Shown here: in pieces, positions 50,563 to 59,618 of the stretch
Position numbering within the stretch: position 1 is the first letter of the stretch
How the letters are laid out: every line of letters starts with the position of its first letter
NCBI RefSeq assembly: GCF_001870435.1
Contig: NZ_MDDR01000039.1
Coordinates: forward strand, 186,001 to 250,000
Source: Pseudomonas costantinii
Lineage (GTDB): Bacteria; Pseudomonadota; Gammaproteobacteria; Pseudomonadales; Pseudomonadaceae
Direction of reading: 5' to 3'
Length of the DNA stretch: 64,000 nt
Notes under the pieces: model-generated
What the model saw: the letters and a program-made list of their open reading frames with translations, nothing else
What the model was told of the DNA's origin: nothing
Databases searched by the model: none
Position numbers and translations under genes: made by a program

Positions 50563-51417
50563 TCAAGGCGTGGAGAAGAACCGATTGAAACAGTCTGCAA
50601 CAAGAGCTGCGCCGGACTCATCATTCAGGTGCAAATGATGGCCGCCCGGCAACGTGGTCACCGTGAAGGGTAGCTGAGAAAGCAATTCGGGATGTTTCGC
50701 CAACATGCCGTCTGCTGCGACGACCAACTGTGTAGGGCAACCCACCCGTCGTACGAAAGCCATCGCCTGTTCATCGGTCAGACGGGTCGGCGACGCCAGG
50801 GTCAGACGACTGTCCGTACGCCAGGTATAACCGCCCGGCACCGGCATCAAACCGCGCTGGGCCAGCAGTTCGGCGGCTTCACGGCTGACGGCCACCACGC
50901 CTTTCATGCGCGCTTCAACCGCTCGATCGAGGGTGCCGTAGACCGGCTTGCGCTTGTCCTGCAGGTTCAGTTGTGCCTGCAACGCCATGCCCAGCCGCTC
51001 GGCAGCGTTCTCGCCACTGGCGGTCGGCGGGATCACACCGTCGATCAGTCCCAGGTGCGTCACCCGTTCCGGCAAGGCACCGGCCAACACCAGGGAAACG
51101 ATGGCACCGAGGGAGTGGCCAAGTAATGCAAAACGTTTCCAGCCCAGTTGCTCGGCGACTTGCAGCACATCGTGGACGTAATCCCACAAGGCATAACCGG
51201 CCCCTGTAGGACGATGTGCCGAATGCCCATGGCCAGCCAAGTCCAGGGCGACGATGCGTAGACCCTGCAGTTTCGGCGCCAGTCGCGCAAAGCTATTGGC
51301 GTTGTCCAGCCAGCCATGCAACGCAATCACCGGCAAACCGTCTTCAGGGCCGAACAGATGCGCCGCCAACTCGATGTGCGGCAGGCTCAGGCGAACTTCT
51401 TCGACGGGCGTACTCAT
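50563..51417 (-). CDS. Alpha/beta hydrolase
   Basis: This 284-residue alpha/beta-hydrolase-fold protein has the nucleophile elbow GHSLG with S102, the oxyanion-hole motif HGWLDNA near residue 34, and a C-terminal HHLHL catalytic histidine. It starts inside the last codons of the previous hydrolase (4-base overlap), so the two are coupled. The pair follows a thioesterase and an acyl-CoA ligase, which suggests ester or thioester handling. The substrate is unknown. Confidence 0.87.
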   Translation of the reverse strand: MSTPVEEVRLSLPHIELAAHLFGPEDGLPVIALHGWLDNANSFARLAPKLQGLRIVALDLAGHGHSAHRPTGAGYALWDYVHDVLQVAEQLGWKRFALLGHSLGAIVSLVLAGALPERVTHLGLIDGVIPPTASGENAAERLGMALQAQLNLQDKRKPVYGTLDRAVEARMKGVVAVSREAAELLAQRGLMPVPGGYTWRTDSRLTLASPTRLTDEQAMAFVRRVGCPTQLVVAADGMLAKHPELLSQLPFTVTTLPGGHHLHLNDESGAALVADCFNRFFSTP

Positions 51418-52217
51418 GCGCAGCTGCGCTCACGGGCTTCCCAGCGAGAGAACAGGTTCTTGATCAAGGTCGCAGTGTCCTGAGGGCGTTCAAGGGGGAA
51501 CATATGGCCGCCAGGCATCGTGAGCATCTCGCCCATGGGTAGGCGATCAACGCCGCTGGCGTGGTGACGCATCACCACCCGGCTCTGGCGGCCGCGCACG
51601 ACCGCCAGCGGCACCTTCAACTGGCGAACCTGGCCCGGGCTGGTGTGCGGCACGCCACGGTAGATGCTGATCTCGGTGGCCGGATCGAAGCGCAAGCGCA
51701 GGCGATCACCCACCTGCTGCAGGCCATGTTGCAGGTAAGCGTCGAAACACTCGGGATCAAACCCACGAAACAGCGTCTTGCCGGCAAAGTAACTGCGCGC
51801 GGCGTCCAGATCGGTGAACTCCTCGCGGCGGCCCAAGGTACGCCCAGCCGGGGTCAGGCGATCGATAAAACCCAAGCGCTTGGCGGCCCGAATTACCCAG
51901 CGGTCTGCGCGGGTCAGCACCGGAGAGTCGAGCATCACCACGCCACGGTACAGCTGCGGACAACGCATGGCCGCGTGCAAATGCAACACACCACCGAGGG
52001 AATGGCCCACGCCCCACACCGGCTCCGGTTGCTGCTCCAGATGGTGGATCAGTTCGTCCACCAGATTCTGCCAGTTATCGTCCACCGGAAACCTGGGGTC
52101 GTGACCATGCTGCGGCAGGTGAGCCACCGCGTATTCCGGGGCCAGGGCGGCAAACAGCTTGCCGTAGGTGGCCGAAGGGAAGCCATTGGCGTGAGCAAAA
52201 AACACGTGTTGCGACAT
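51414..52217 (-). CDS. Alpha/beta hydrolase
   Basis: This is a 267-residue alpha/beta-hydrolase with GHSLGG, nucleophile S73, an early FAHANGFPS oxyanion loop and a closing GGHMFPLERP catalytic histidine. It overlaps the downstream hydrolase by 4 bases. It lies 97 bases after the thioesterase gene. Similar neighbouring hydrolases occur next to gpsA and the acyl-CoA ligase in P. aeruginosa as I recall. Substrate unknown. Confidence 0.87.
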   Translation of the reverse strand: MSQHVFFAHANGFPSATYGKLFAALAPEYAVAHLPQHGHDPRFPVDDNWQNLVDELIHHLEQQPEPVWGVGHSLGGVLHLHAAMRCPQLYRGVVMLDSPVLTRADRWVIRAAKRLGFIDRLTPAGRTLGRREEFTDLDAARSYFAGKTLFRGFDPECFDAYLQHGLQQVGDRLRLRFDPATEISIYRGVPHTSPGQVRQLKVPLAVVRGRQSRVVMRHHASGVDRLPMGEMLTMPGGHMFPLERPQDTATLIKNLFSRWEARERSCA

Positions 52218-52314
52218 ACCGGATCCATCTACAAAAACAGAAGTTGATTGTCACCATGCCGGGTCGGTACAGCAATGACTGTAACTGCCAGGAATGATGA
52301 CACTCACGCCACGC

Positions 52315-52758
52315 CTATCGCGCCGGTGGGTTCTGGCCCAGAGGCACTACCGCCATGGTCAGGCGTGATATGCAGCTGGCCTTGCCATCATCGCTGGTCA
52401 AGCGGATGTCCCAGACCTGGGTGGTACGACCGATATGGATCGCCCGCGCCACTGCCGTCACCCGCCCGCTGCGCACACCGCGCAGGTGGTTGGCGTTGAC
52501 CTCCAGGCCCACGCAATAAAACTTGCTGGCATCGATGCACAGGTAGGCCGCCATGGAGCCGAGGCTCTCGGCCAGCACCACGGACGCGCCGCCATGCAGC
52601 AGGCCGTAAGGCTGATGGGTGCGGTGATCAACCACCATGCTGGCAGTCAGGGATTCGTCATCAAAGCTTTCGAAACGAATATCCAGCAGTTCACCGATGG
52701 TGTTTTTCTGGATGGCGTTAAGTTGCTCGATATTCGGTTGGGTGCGCCACAGGCTCAT
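52315..52758 (-). CDS. Hotdog-fold acyl-CoA thioesterase (PaaI/MenI-like)
   Basis: This 147-residue protein has the 4HBT hotdog domain with the sequence LLHGGASVVLAESLGSMAAYLCID, in which the glutamate after LA serves as the catalytic base in MenI/EntH relatives. GLEVNANHLRGVRSGRVTAVARAIHIGRTTQVWDIR follows. It hydrolyses an acyl- or aryl-CoA thioester. It lies 30 bases after the acyl-CoA ligase, so the two enzymes probably act on the same acid in opposite directions or proofread it. Confidence 0.87.
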   Translation of the reverse strand: MSLWRTQPNIEQLNAIQKNTIGELLDIRFESFDDESLTASMVVDHRTHQPYGLLHGGASVVLAESLGSMAAYLCIDASKFYCVGLEVNANHLRGVRSGRVTAVARAIHIGRTTQVWDIRLTSDDGKASCISRLTMAVVPLGQNPPAR

Positions 52759-52788
52759 GCCATTGTCCTTGTTGGTTTTATGATGATC

Positions 52789-54444
52789 CTAATCCTGCCA
52801 TAGAACCGATTCGGAACGCTCGCTCCAAGCCTGAAATTGTGCACCGTAAGTCGACTCGATGACGTTACGCTTGATCTTCAAGGTCGGGGTCAGGAAGCCG
52901 TTTTCCACCGCCCAACTGTCTTTTACCACCACCAATTGGCGCAAGCGCTCATGTTTATCCAGCGCCTGGTTGACCTGTTCCAGCCAGCGTTCGAGGCTAC
53001 CCTGCAGAGCCGGGCGAGCATCTGCCTGGCCGACCGCCGACAACACGCACAAACCCATCGGAGCAGTCAGACCATCGCCGACCACGCACACCTGTTCAAT
53101 GCGTGCATGTTCGGCCAGTCGGTTCTCAATCGGGGCCGGGGCCACGTATTTACCCTTGCTGGTCTTGAAGATTTCCTTGAGCCGCCCGGTCAGGCGCAGA
53201 CGACCGTCGGCGTCCTGCTCACCCTTGTCGCCGGTGCGCAGGAAGCCATCGTCGGTGAGGGTCTCGGCGGTTTTCAGCGGGTCCTTGAAGTAGCCGACCA
53301 TTGTCGCGCCGCTGCGCACCTGCACCTCGCCCGACAGATCGATACGCACTTCAACGCCAGGGCACGCCAGGCCGATCCAGCCGAGCTTCTGCTGGCCGGG
53401 GCGACACACATGGGAATAACCGCAGCTTTCGGTCATGCCATACACCTCCAGCACGTCCAGCCCCAGGCGCTGATACCAGCGCAGCAAGGCTTCGGGCACC
53501 GGTGCCGCGCCAGACAGTGCAATACGCAACGCATCCAGGCCTAAACCCGCCAGGACTTTATGGCCCACGCGCTTGCCGATAAAGGGTAGGCGCAGCAACA
53601 TATCCAGGCGTTTTTCCGGGATCTTGCTATACACGCCCATCTGAAATTTGGTCCAGATCCGCGGCACACCGAACAGCGCCGTCGGCCGCGCCCGGCGCAG
53701 GTCTGTCAGAAAGGTGTCGAGGTTTTCCGCGAAAAATACCGTTTGCCCGGTGTAGATAGAGGCCAGCTCCACGAACATCCGCTCCGCCACATGGCACAGC
53801 GGCAAGTAGGACAGCAACCGGTCGCCCTCCCCCAGACCGAACAACTCGGTGCCGCGTGTTGCGGCAAAACCCAGGGCGCCGAACGTTTGCATCACGCCCT
53901 TGGGCAAGCCGGTGGTGCCGGAGGTGTAGACGATGGTGGCCAGGCTCGAGGCCGTCGGCAGAGGGTTGTCCTGGATCGGTGAGCAGGCCTGCAAATCTGC
54001 CCAGATGAAATCGAAATCACCGGCCGGGCACAGCGGCAGGCTGATGGTCGGCAAACCGACCGGGATACCCGGCGCCATGGCGGGCCAGTCATCAAGCTTG
54101 CCGATCAACACCAGCGCCGCCTCGGAATGCGTCAGCACATGGGCGACGGAGTCGGCAGTGAGGTTCGGGTAAAGCGGTACCGAAACATGCCCGGCCATCC
54201 AGATCGCCAGATCCGCAATGATCCAGTGCGCGCAGTTCTTCGAGATCAGAGCAATGTGCGAACCCTGGGGCAACTCCCTGGCGCGCAGCCAATGGGCAGC
54301 GCAGCGGGCCTGGTGACCTACATCGCCCCAAGTGAGGGTCTGCACATTGCCCCCGCCAATGGGCTGCACAAGAAAGGGTTTGCGCGGGTGCCGCGCTTCA
54401 CGTTCGTAGAAGACCTGCAACGGCAAACGAAAAGCGACAGGCAT
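52789..54444 (-). CDS. AMP-binding acyl-CoA synthetase (long-chain type)
   Basis: This 551-residue adenylate-forming ligase has the AMP motif TIVYTSGTTGLPKGVMQT and the later EVYGMTESCGYS and GWIGLACPGVEVRI blocks. The linker FLRTGDKGEQDADGRLRLTGRLKEIFKTSKGKYVAP and the C-terminal lysine region are also present. The ATG at 54442-54444 has GGAGCG upstream, and 14 upstream residues of the frame do not fit. It activates a fatty or related acid to its CoA form. It leads the thioesterase and hydrolase genes. Confidence 0.88.
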   Translation of the reverse strand: MPVAFRLPLQVFYEREARHPRKPFLVQPIGGGNVQTLTWGDVGHQARCAAHWLRARELPQGSHIALISKNCAHWIIADLAIWMAGHVSVPLYPNLTADSVAHVLTHSEAALVLIGKLDDWPAMAPGIPVGLPTISLPLCPAGDFDFIWADLQACSPIQDNPLPTASSLATIVYTSGTTGLPKGVMQTFGALGFAATRGTELFGLGEGDRLLSYLPLCHVAERMFVELASIYTGQTVFFAENLDTFLTDLRRARPTALFGVPRIWTKFQMGVYSKIPEKRLDMLLRLPFIGKRVGHKVLAGLGLDALRIALSGAAPVPEALLRWYQRLGLDVLEVYGMTESCGYSHVCRPGQQKLGWIGLACPGVEVRIDLSGEVQVRSGATMVGYFKDPLKTAETLTDDGFLRTGDKGEQDADGRLRLTGRLKEIFKTSKGKYVAPAPIENRLAEHARIEQVCVVGDGLTAPMGLCVLSAVGQADARPALQGSLERWLEQVNQALDKHERLRQLVVVKDSWAVENGFLTPTLKIKRNVIESTYGAQFQAWSERSESVLWQD

Positions 54445-54529
54445 GGGACGCGCTCCTTTGTGATCCGATGATAGCCAACCAAGCACTTGCTTGGTTGACT
54501 ATATAGCACACACAAAGCAGCGATCACGC

Positions 54530-54979
54530 CTACGGATTTTTTACGCTAACCAAGCTCATCAGCCCTGCCAGCGGGAAATCTCCCTCAAGCTCCGCCAGGC
54601 TGGCGGTGTGCATAGGTTGCGGCTGACGCAAATGGCCGTGCTGCAAAAAGCTGATCAGGCTGCCCACCAAGGGCTGGTGACTGACCAGCAGCACGTTGTC
54701 ATCGGTGTCGAGTTTTTCCAGCACCTGCAGTGGGTTGCCCTCGGGCGTCAGCCACGGCACCGTGCGGATTTGCGGCTCAAAGCCCAACGCATCGCGTACC
54801 AGGTGTGCGGTTTGCTGCGCCCGTACATAAGGGCTGGCGATGATGGCGCTGAGGGGCTGGCCGATCAGGTGCGCGGCACTGCGCAATACTTCGGCGCGGC
54901 CGTGCTCGGTGAGGTTGCGTTCGGCGTCGGTGCGCGCGTGCCCTTCGGCCTCACCGTGACGCAAAATCCACAATTTCAC
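54530..54979 (-). CDS. sixA: Phosphohistidine phosphatase SixA
   Basis: This 149-residue histidine-phosphatase-fold protein has the RHG site at residues 7-9 (LWILRHGEAEGHA) and the second catalytic histidine in LLVSHQPLVGSL. SixA removes phosphate from histidines of phosphotransfer proteins such as the nitrogen PTS and ArcB-type kinases. It overlaps the DUF4389 gene by 4 bases and follows it in the same transcript after gpsA. Confidence 0.93.
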   Translation of the reverse strand: MKLWILRHGEAEGHARTDAERNLTEHGRAEVLRSAAHLIGQPLSAIIASPYVRAQQTAHLVRDALGFEPQIRTVPWLTPEGNPLQVLEKLDTDDNVLLVSHQPLVGSLISFLQHGHLRQPQPMHTASLAELEGDFPLAGLMSLVSVKNP

Positions 54980-55323
54980 AGTTTGGGCTCTTCATCACGC
55001 GCCGGGTGCGGCGCCGGCGGCACGCTGTGGGCAGCTTCGCCTTCCGGTGCACGCGGGGTTGGCCAATCGGCGAACGGCCACGGCTTTTGCTCGGTATGGA
55101 AACTGCCGAAACGGCCAATCTGCGCAAGGAACTGGCTGAGGCTGTCGCCAAAATTCATCAGGCCCAAGTTTGGCGCGCCGTAGATCAACCTGTAAATAAG
55201 CTGCACCACCACCAGCGCGCCGAGCAGGAACTGCGCCACTTGCCACACCAGCGCAAACACCAGCATCCACAGGATACGCAGGACGATGGACTCGTATTTA
55301 GGGGCGTCTTTCGGATCATTCAT
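54976..55323 (-). CDS. DUF4389 membrane protein
   Basis: This 115-residue protein begins MNDPKDAPKYESIVLRILWM and has one or two membrane helices (about residues 17-45), then NFGDSLSQFLAQIGRFGSFHTEQKPWPFADWP, a DUF4389 hallmark, and a proline/acidic tail. The ATG at 55321-55323 with AGGA upstream is preferred. The function is unknown. Position between gpsA (10 bases) and sixA (overlap) is conserved in Pseudomonas as I recall. Confidence 0.82.
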   Translation of the reverse strand: MNDPKDAPKYESIVLRILWMLVFALVWQVAQFLLGALVVVQLIYRLIYGAPNLGLMNFGDSLSQFLAQIGRFGSFHTEQKPWPFADWPTPRAPEGEAAHSVPPAPHPARDEEPKL

Positions 55324-55333
55324 GGCGCGTTCC

Positions 55334-56359
55334 TCAGTTGAAACCACTGGTGGAAATAAAATCGACATCGGTTTTCGGTTCAGCCCGCATCAGCAACTCG
55401 ATAACCTGATTCAAGGTGCGCCCTTCAAACAGGATCGCGTGCAACCCGGCGACCAGCGGCATATACACGCCGACTTCCTGGGCCTTGGCCTTCAACACTT
55501 TGAGCGTGTTGACGCCTTCGGCCACTTCGCCCAAGCGCGTAACCGCGTCTTCCAGGCTCAAGCCCTGGCCCAGGGCGAAACCGACCTGGTAATTACGGCT
55601 TTTCGGCGACGAGCAGGTGACGATCAAATCGCCCACACCCGCCAGGCCCAGGAACGTCATCGGGTTGGCGCCCTGGTTCACCGCAAAGCGGGTCATCTCG
55701 GCCAGGGCACGGGTGATCAGCATGCTCTTGGTGTTTTCACCCATGCCCAAGGCCACGGCCATACCAGCAATGATCGCGTAGACGTTTTTCAGTGCACCGC
55801 CCAGCTCGACGCCGAAGCGATCGCTGCTGGCGTAGACGCGGAAAGTACGGCCATGCAGCACCGCCTGAACGCGTTCGCACAGTTCTTCATCTTCACTGGC
55901 GACCACGGTGGCCGTCAGCGCATGCTCGGCGACTTCCCGCGCAAGGTTCGGCCCGGACAGCACGCCAATGCGTGCCTGTGGGGCGATCTCCTCGAGAATT
56001 TCGCTCATCAGCTTGAAGGTGTGCGCCTCGATGCCCTTGGTCAGGCTGACCAGCAGTTTGCCCGTCAAGCGTTCGGCGTGGGGTGCCAGCACCGCACGCA
56101 ACGCACTGGAGGGCAGTGCGACGAAGCACAGATCACATTCCGTCAGCGTGGCCAGCAAGTCGGTAACCGGTTCGACCGCCGGATGAATCTTGATGCCTTT
56201 AAGGTAACGGGGGTTTTCCCGATGGACGCGAATGGCCTCGGCCTGCTCGGGATCACGCATCCACTGGCGCACCGAGTGGCCGTTTTCGGCCAGCAGGTTA
56301 GCCACGGCGGTACCAAAACTTCCGCCTCCCAGGACCGCAATAGGGCGCTGCTCAGTCAT
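55334..56359 (-). CDS. gpsA: NAD(P)-dependent glycerol-3-phosphate dehydrogenase
   Basis: This 341-residue enzyme reduces dihydroxyacetone phosphate to sn-glycerol 3-phosphate, the backbone of phospholipids. The NAD site is VLGGGSFGTAVANLLAENGH. Other blocks are SGPNLAREVAEH, VELGGALKNVYAIIAGMAVALGMGEN with the catalytic lysine, and FLGLAGVGDLIVTCSSPKSRNY. The ATG at 56357-56359 fits the family start, with a GGA 5' of it. It is of standard length and opens the DUF4389 / sixA transcript. Confidence 0.94.
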   Translation of the reverse strand: MTEQRPIAVLGGGSFGTAVANLLAENGHSVRQWMRDPEQAEAIRVHRENPRYLKGIKIHPAVEPVTDLLATLTECDLCFVALPSSALRAVLAPHAERLTGKLLVSLTKGIEAHTFKLMSEILEEIAPQARIGVLSGPNLAREVAEHALTATVVASEDEELCERVQAVLHGRTFRVYASSDRFGVELGGALKNVYAIIAGMAVALGMGENTKSMLITRALAEMTRFAVNQGANPMTFLGLAGVGDLIVTCSSPKSRNYQVGFALGQGLSLEDAVTRLGEVAEGVNTLKVLKAKAQEVGVYMPLVAGLHAILFEGRTLNQVIELLMRAEPKTDVDFISTSGFN

Positions 56360-56554
56360 ATGCAATCCGTTAATCCATACCAGTGGCAATCGCGGCATTA
56401 TACGGGGCGACCCGCTTGCGGCCAGCCCCCGTATCAATTCATGCGTTTGTCGGAAAATGCCACGCTTGTGTGAAGTAATTACAAGTACGGCGACTGGCAA
56501 ATGGCCCAGCCTCAGTTAACATGGGCGGCTATCCGTAATTATCAAGGCCGTGCC

Positions 56555-58687
56555 GTGTATTTGGGCCCTCCTCCCCGTTCATCACTGCTGTTGATGCTGT
56601 TGGGCATGCCGTTGTGCAATAGCCCTGCGCTGGCTGACGATCTGTTCCTCGACAGCCAACCGCTACCGCAAGTGTTGACCGCCACGCGCCTCAAGCAATC
56701 GGCCGCCGCCGTTCCCGGCAGCATGACGGTAATCGACCGCGAGCTGATCAAGGCCAGCGGCGCACGGGATATTGCCGAGTTGCTGCGGCTGGTGCCGGGG
56801 ATGATGGTCGGCTACACCACGGGGAACCAGGCGTCGGTGAACTACCATGGCACCAGCGCCAGTGATGCACGGCGCATGCAGGTGTTGATCGATGGGCGCT
56901 CGGTGTACCGCGCAGGCCTGGCGACCGTGGACTGGAGTGACATTCCGGTGGCCATGGAGGACATCGAGCGTATCGAGGTGTTTCGTGGCCCCAACACGGT
57001 CAGCTACGGCGCCAATGCGTTGATGGCCGTGGTCAACATCCTCACCCGTTCACCGGGCAACAGCCACGGCACACGGGTCAAAGTCATCCGCGGTGAACGC
57101 GGGATCAACGACTTCTATGCCAGCCAGGGTGTGGGCTGGGAGACCGGCGACTTGCGCCTGTCCCTGTCCGGGCAACAGGACGATGGTTTTGACAGTGATG
57201 CGCTCGGTGCCGACCGCCGTGACAGCCGCCGCCTCAGCCGTTTCAGCCTGGCAGTGAGCCAGACGCTGAACGCGCAACAAAGCATCGATTGGCAATTGGA
57301 CGCCAAGGAAGGCAGCAATCAGCGCCCTTATACCTACACGCCAGTATTTGACGGGATTACCGAAGGCGGTACCAATTCCGACGTCACCGCCAAGGACTAT
57401 GCCGGTTCCTTGCGCTGGAACTTGGAACTCAACCCCGAACACAGCTTGTATATCCAGGGTTCAGCCCAGCAATGGGACCGTCGGCAGATCTGGCAGGCCT
57501 GCGACGCCAAGGTCGCGTTCAGCCCGGAATTGACCCGACTGTGGCAGCTCAACCCCACCTATGCCGAACTGCTGGCCCGGCACATGGACACCTTCAGCAA
57601 GGGTACTGCCCCGCCCGGCAGCGACGCAGAACAAGCGCTGGGCAACCAGGTACTGGATCAGTGGCGCAAAGGCGCCAACCAAAGCGTGTGCGGCGATATC
57701 GACCAGAGCACCCGTGAAAGTCGCTACGACCTGGAGATCCAGGACACCCTCAGCCTGTCCGACAGTTTGCGCCTGGTCAGCGGTATGAATTACCGCTATG
57801 ACCGCGCCGATTCCGACACCTACTTCAATGGCACCCTCGACGACACCACCTGGCGCCTGTTCGGCCATCTGGAATGGCGTGCCAGCGAACACTGGCTGCT
57901 GCAAGGCGGCGCGATGTACGAAGACACCCACTTGAGCGGCAACTCGCTGACACCACGGGTGGCGGTCAACTACCTGATCAACCCGCGCCACGGCCTGCGG
58001 GCGGTGTACTCCGAAGCTATTCGCTCGCCGGACATGTTCGAGAACAACGTCAACTGGAGCTATCGCGTCACCAACCTCAGCTCTCCCGCCTATGGACAAA
58101 ACTCCGGGCAATATTTTGTGGTGACGCGTGGCCCGGGCAACCTCGACAAAGAGTTGATGCGTTCACGAGAGCTGGGCTACAACGGTTTCTTTGCCGACCT
58201 CGGGCTGAATGTCGACGTGAAACTGTTCTACGACGAAATCACCGACATGATCAGCTCGCCGCTGCGCAATAACCAATACATTGCGAGCAACGCCAACAGC
58301 TCACGATTTACCGGCGCCGAATCGCAATTCGACTGGCGCATGAGCAACGCCGACCGCCTGCGGCTGACCTATGCTTACGTCGACGCCACCGCCAGCAACC
58401 CCAAGGACAAGGCGCAAACCGCGCGCAACAGCGGCTCGGCCGGCTGGCTGCGTGAATGGGGCCATGGTTGGTCCAGCGCGTTTTTCTACTATGGCGACGA
58501 CGCGCTCAACCGATATCGCTTCGAACGGGTCGACCTGCGGGTAGCCAAGCGCATTGCCCTGGGCAAAGCCAACGTGGAGCTGGCCGGCATGTTGCAACAA
58601 CGCCTCGATAACCAGCCCACCACCTGGGCCGACAATAATTATGACAGTCGCCACGTACTCTACTTCAGCGCGGAGTTAGAGTTCTGA
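56555..58687 (+). CDS. TonB-dependent outer-membrane receptor
   Basis: This 710-residue beta-barrel receptor starts at the GTG at 56555 with CAAGG 7 bases upstream; the frame opens earlier at 56501. The signal peptide ends in NSPALA. The plug domain includes TATRLKQSAAAVPGSMTVID, RMQVLIDGRSVYRAGLATVDW and IERIEVFRGPNTVSYGANALMAVVNILTR, and the last strand ends in F (VLYFSAELEF). No clear TonB box is seen. The ligand is unknown, and no Fur-type box or siderophore gene is nearby. It is followed after one base by a periplasmic binding protein and a hybrid kinase. Confidence 0.88.
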   Translation: MYLGPPPRSSLLLMLLGMPLCNSPALADDLFLDSQPLPQVLTATRLKQSAAAVPGSMTVIDRELIKASGARDIAELLRLVPGMMVGYTTGNQASVNYHGTSASDARRMQVLIDGRSVYRAGLATVDWSDIPVAMEDIERIEVFRGPNTVSYGANALMAVVNILTRSPGNSHGTRVKVIRGERGINDFYASQGVGWETGDLRLSLSGQQDDGFDSDALGADRRDSRRLSRFSLAVSQTLNAQQSIDWQLDAKEGSNQRPYTYTPVFDGITEGGTNSDVTAKDYAGSLRWNLELNPEHSLYIQGSAQQWDRRQIWQACDAKVAFSPELTRLWQLNPTYAELLARHMDTFSKGTAPPGSDAEQALGNQVLDQWRKGANQSVCGDIDQSTRESRYDLEIQDTLSLSDSLRLVSGMNYRYDRADSDTYFNGTLDDTTWRLFGHLEWRASEHWLLQGGAMYEDTHLSGNSLTPRVAVNYLINPRHGLRAVYSEAIRSPDMFENNVNWSYRVTNLSSPAYGQNSGQYFVVTRGPGNLDKELMRSRELGYNGFFADLGLNVDVKLFYDEITDMISSPLRNNQYIASNANSSRFTGAESQFDWRMSNADRLRLTYAYVDATASNPKDKAQTARNSGSAGWLREWGHGWSSAFFYYGDDALNRYRFERVDLRVAKRIALGKANVELAGMLQQRLDNQPTTWADNNYDSRHVLYFSAELEF

Positions 58688-58688
58688 C

Positions 58689-59618
58689 ATGGGCGATCAG
58701 TCACGGATGACCCTCCTGTTGGTTTCACGACTCTGGCGGCGCGGCTTGCTGTTGGTGTGCCTGCTGCTGACCGCACCGGCGTGGAGTGCCGACATCCTGC
58801 TGACTGCCGCCGAAGACGGTGCCGGCGTACAAGCCTTTGCCCAGGCCCTGGCCCGGCAGCGCCCCGAAGATCACGTGACGTTCACCCCGCTCAAAGACCT
58901 GCCGGCACCGAGCCTACTGCCCGCCGACACCCGCTTGATCCTGCTGGACTTGCCAGGTCTCGACTGGCGCCTGCAGGATGCCCAGGGCCCACCGACCCTG
59001 GTACTGCGCATCAGTCGCCTGCAAGCCCGCCAGCGCCTTGGCACGACTCATCCGGCCCATATCAGCCTGTTATGGAGCGACCCGCCGCTTGCACGTCAGT
59101 TAAACCTGATTACCAGCATCCTGCCCCAGGCCCGGCGCATCGGCGTGCTGTACGGGGGCGACAGTGAATTCCTGCTCCGCGAACTGGCCCAATACGCCGC
59201 ACCTTTGGGCCTGGAGATCGTGCCGCAGCTCTGGGACAACACGAATGACAGCCGCCCGCTGCAAAGCCTGTTCAAGAACAGTGACGTGCTGCTCGGCCTG
59301 GACGACCCACGGCTGTACAACCCGAAAACCGTGAAGAACCTGTTGCTGAGCAGCTACGCCCAGCAACTGCCGCTGGTGGGCCCCAATGCCGGGTTCGTCA
59401 AGGCCGGCAGTCTGGCCAGCACTTACAGCGACCAGACCGATTGGCTCAATGTACTCGACCGGCTGCTGGATCACTCACCCGCCAGTTGGCCGCGCTCTTT
59501 ATACCCGGAACACTTCAAAGTCGTGGGCAACCCGCAAGTTGCGCGCTCACTGGGGATCGAACAGGTTGACGAAATCGCCGTCGCCGCCCGATTGGCCGAA
59601 GGAGAAAAACGCCCATGA
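58689..59618 (+). CDS. PF04392-type ABC substrate-binding-like periplasmic protein
   Basis: This 309-residue exported protein has a cleavable signal (LLLVCLLLTAPAWSA) and a two-lobed fold of the ABC_sub_bind family: ARRIGVLYGGDSEFLLRELAQYAAPLG, VLLGLDDPRLYNPKTVKNLLLSSY, and QLPLVGPNAGFVKAGSLASTYSDQ. There is no permease or ATPase beside it, so it probably serves as a ligand sensor rather than a transporter part. It starts one base after the receptor's stop codon, and its end overlaps the kinase start by 4 bases. Confidence 0.85.
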   Translation: MGDQSRMTLLLVSRLWRRGLLLVCLLLTAPAWSADILLTAAEDGAGVQAFAQALARQRPEDHVTFTPLKDLPAPSLLPADTRLILLDLPGLDWRLQDAQGPPTLVLRISRLQARQRLGTTHPAHISLLWSDPPLARQLNLITSILPQARRIGVLYGGDSEFLLRELAQYAAPLGLEIVPQLWDNTNDSRPLQSLFKNSDVLLGLDDPRLYNPKTVKNLLLSSYAQQLPLVGPNAGFVKAGSLASTYSDQTDWLNVLDRLLDHSPASWPRSLYPEHFKVVGNPQVARSLGIEQVDEIAVAARLAEGEKRP

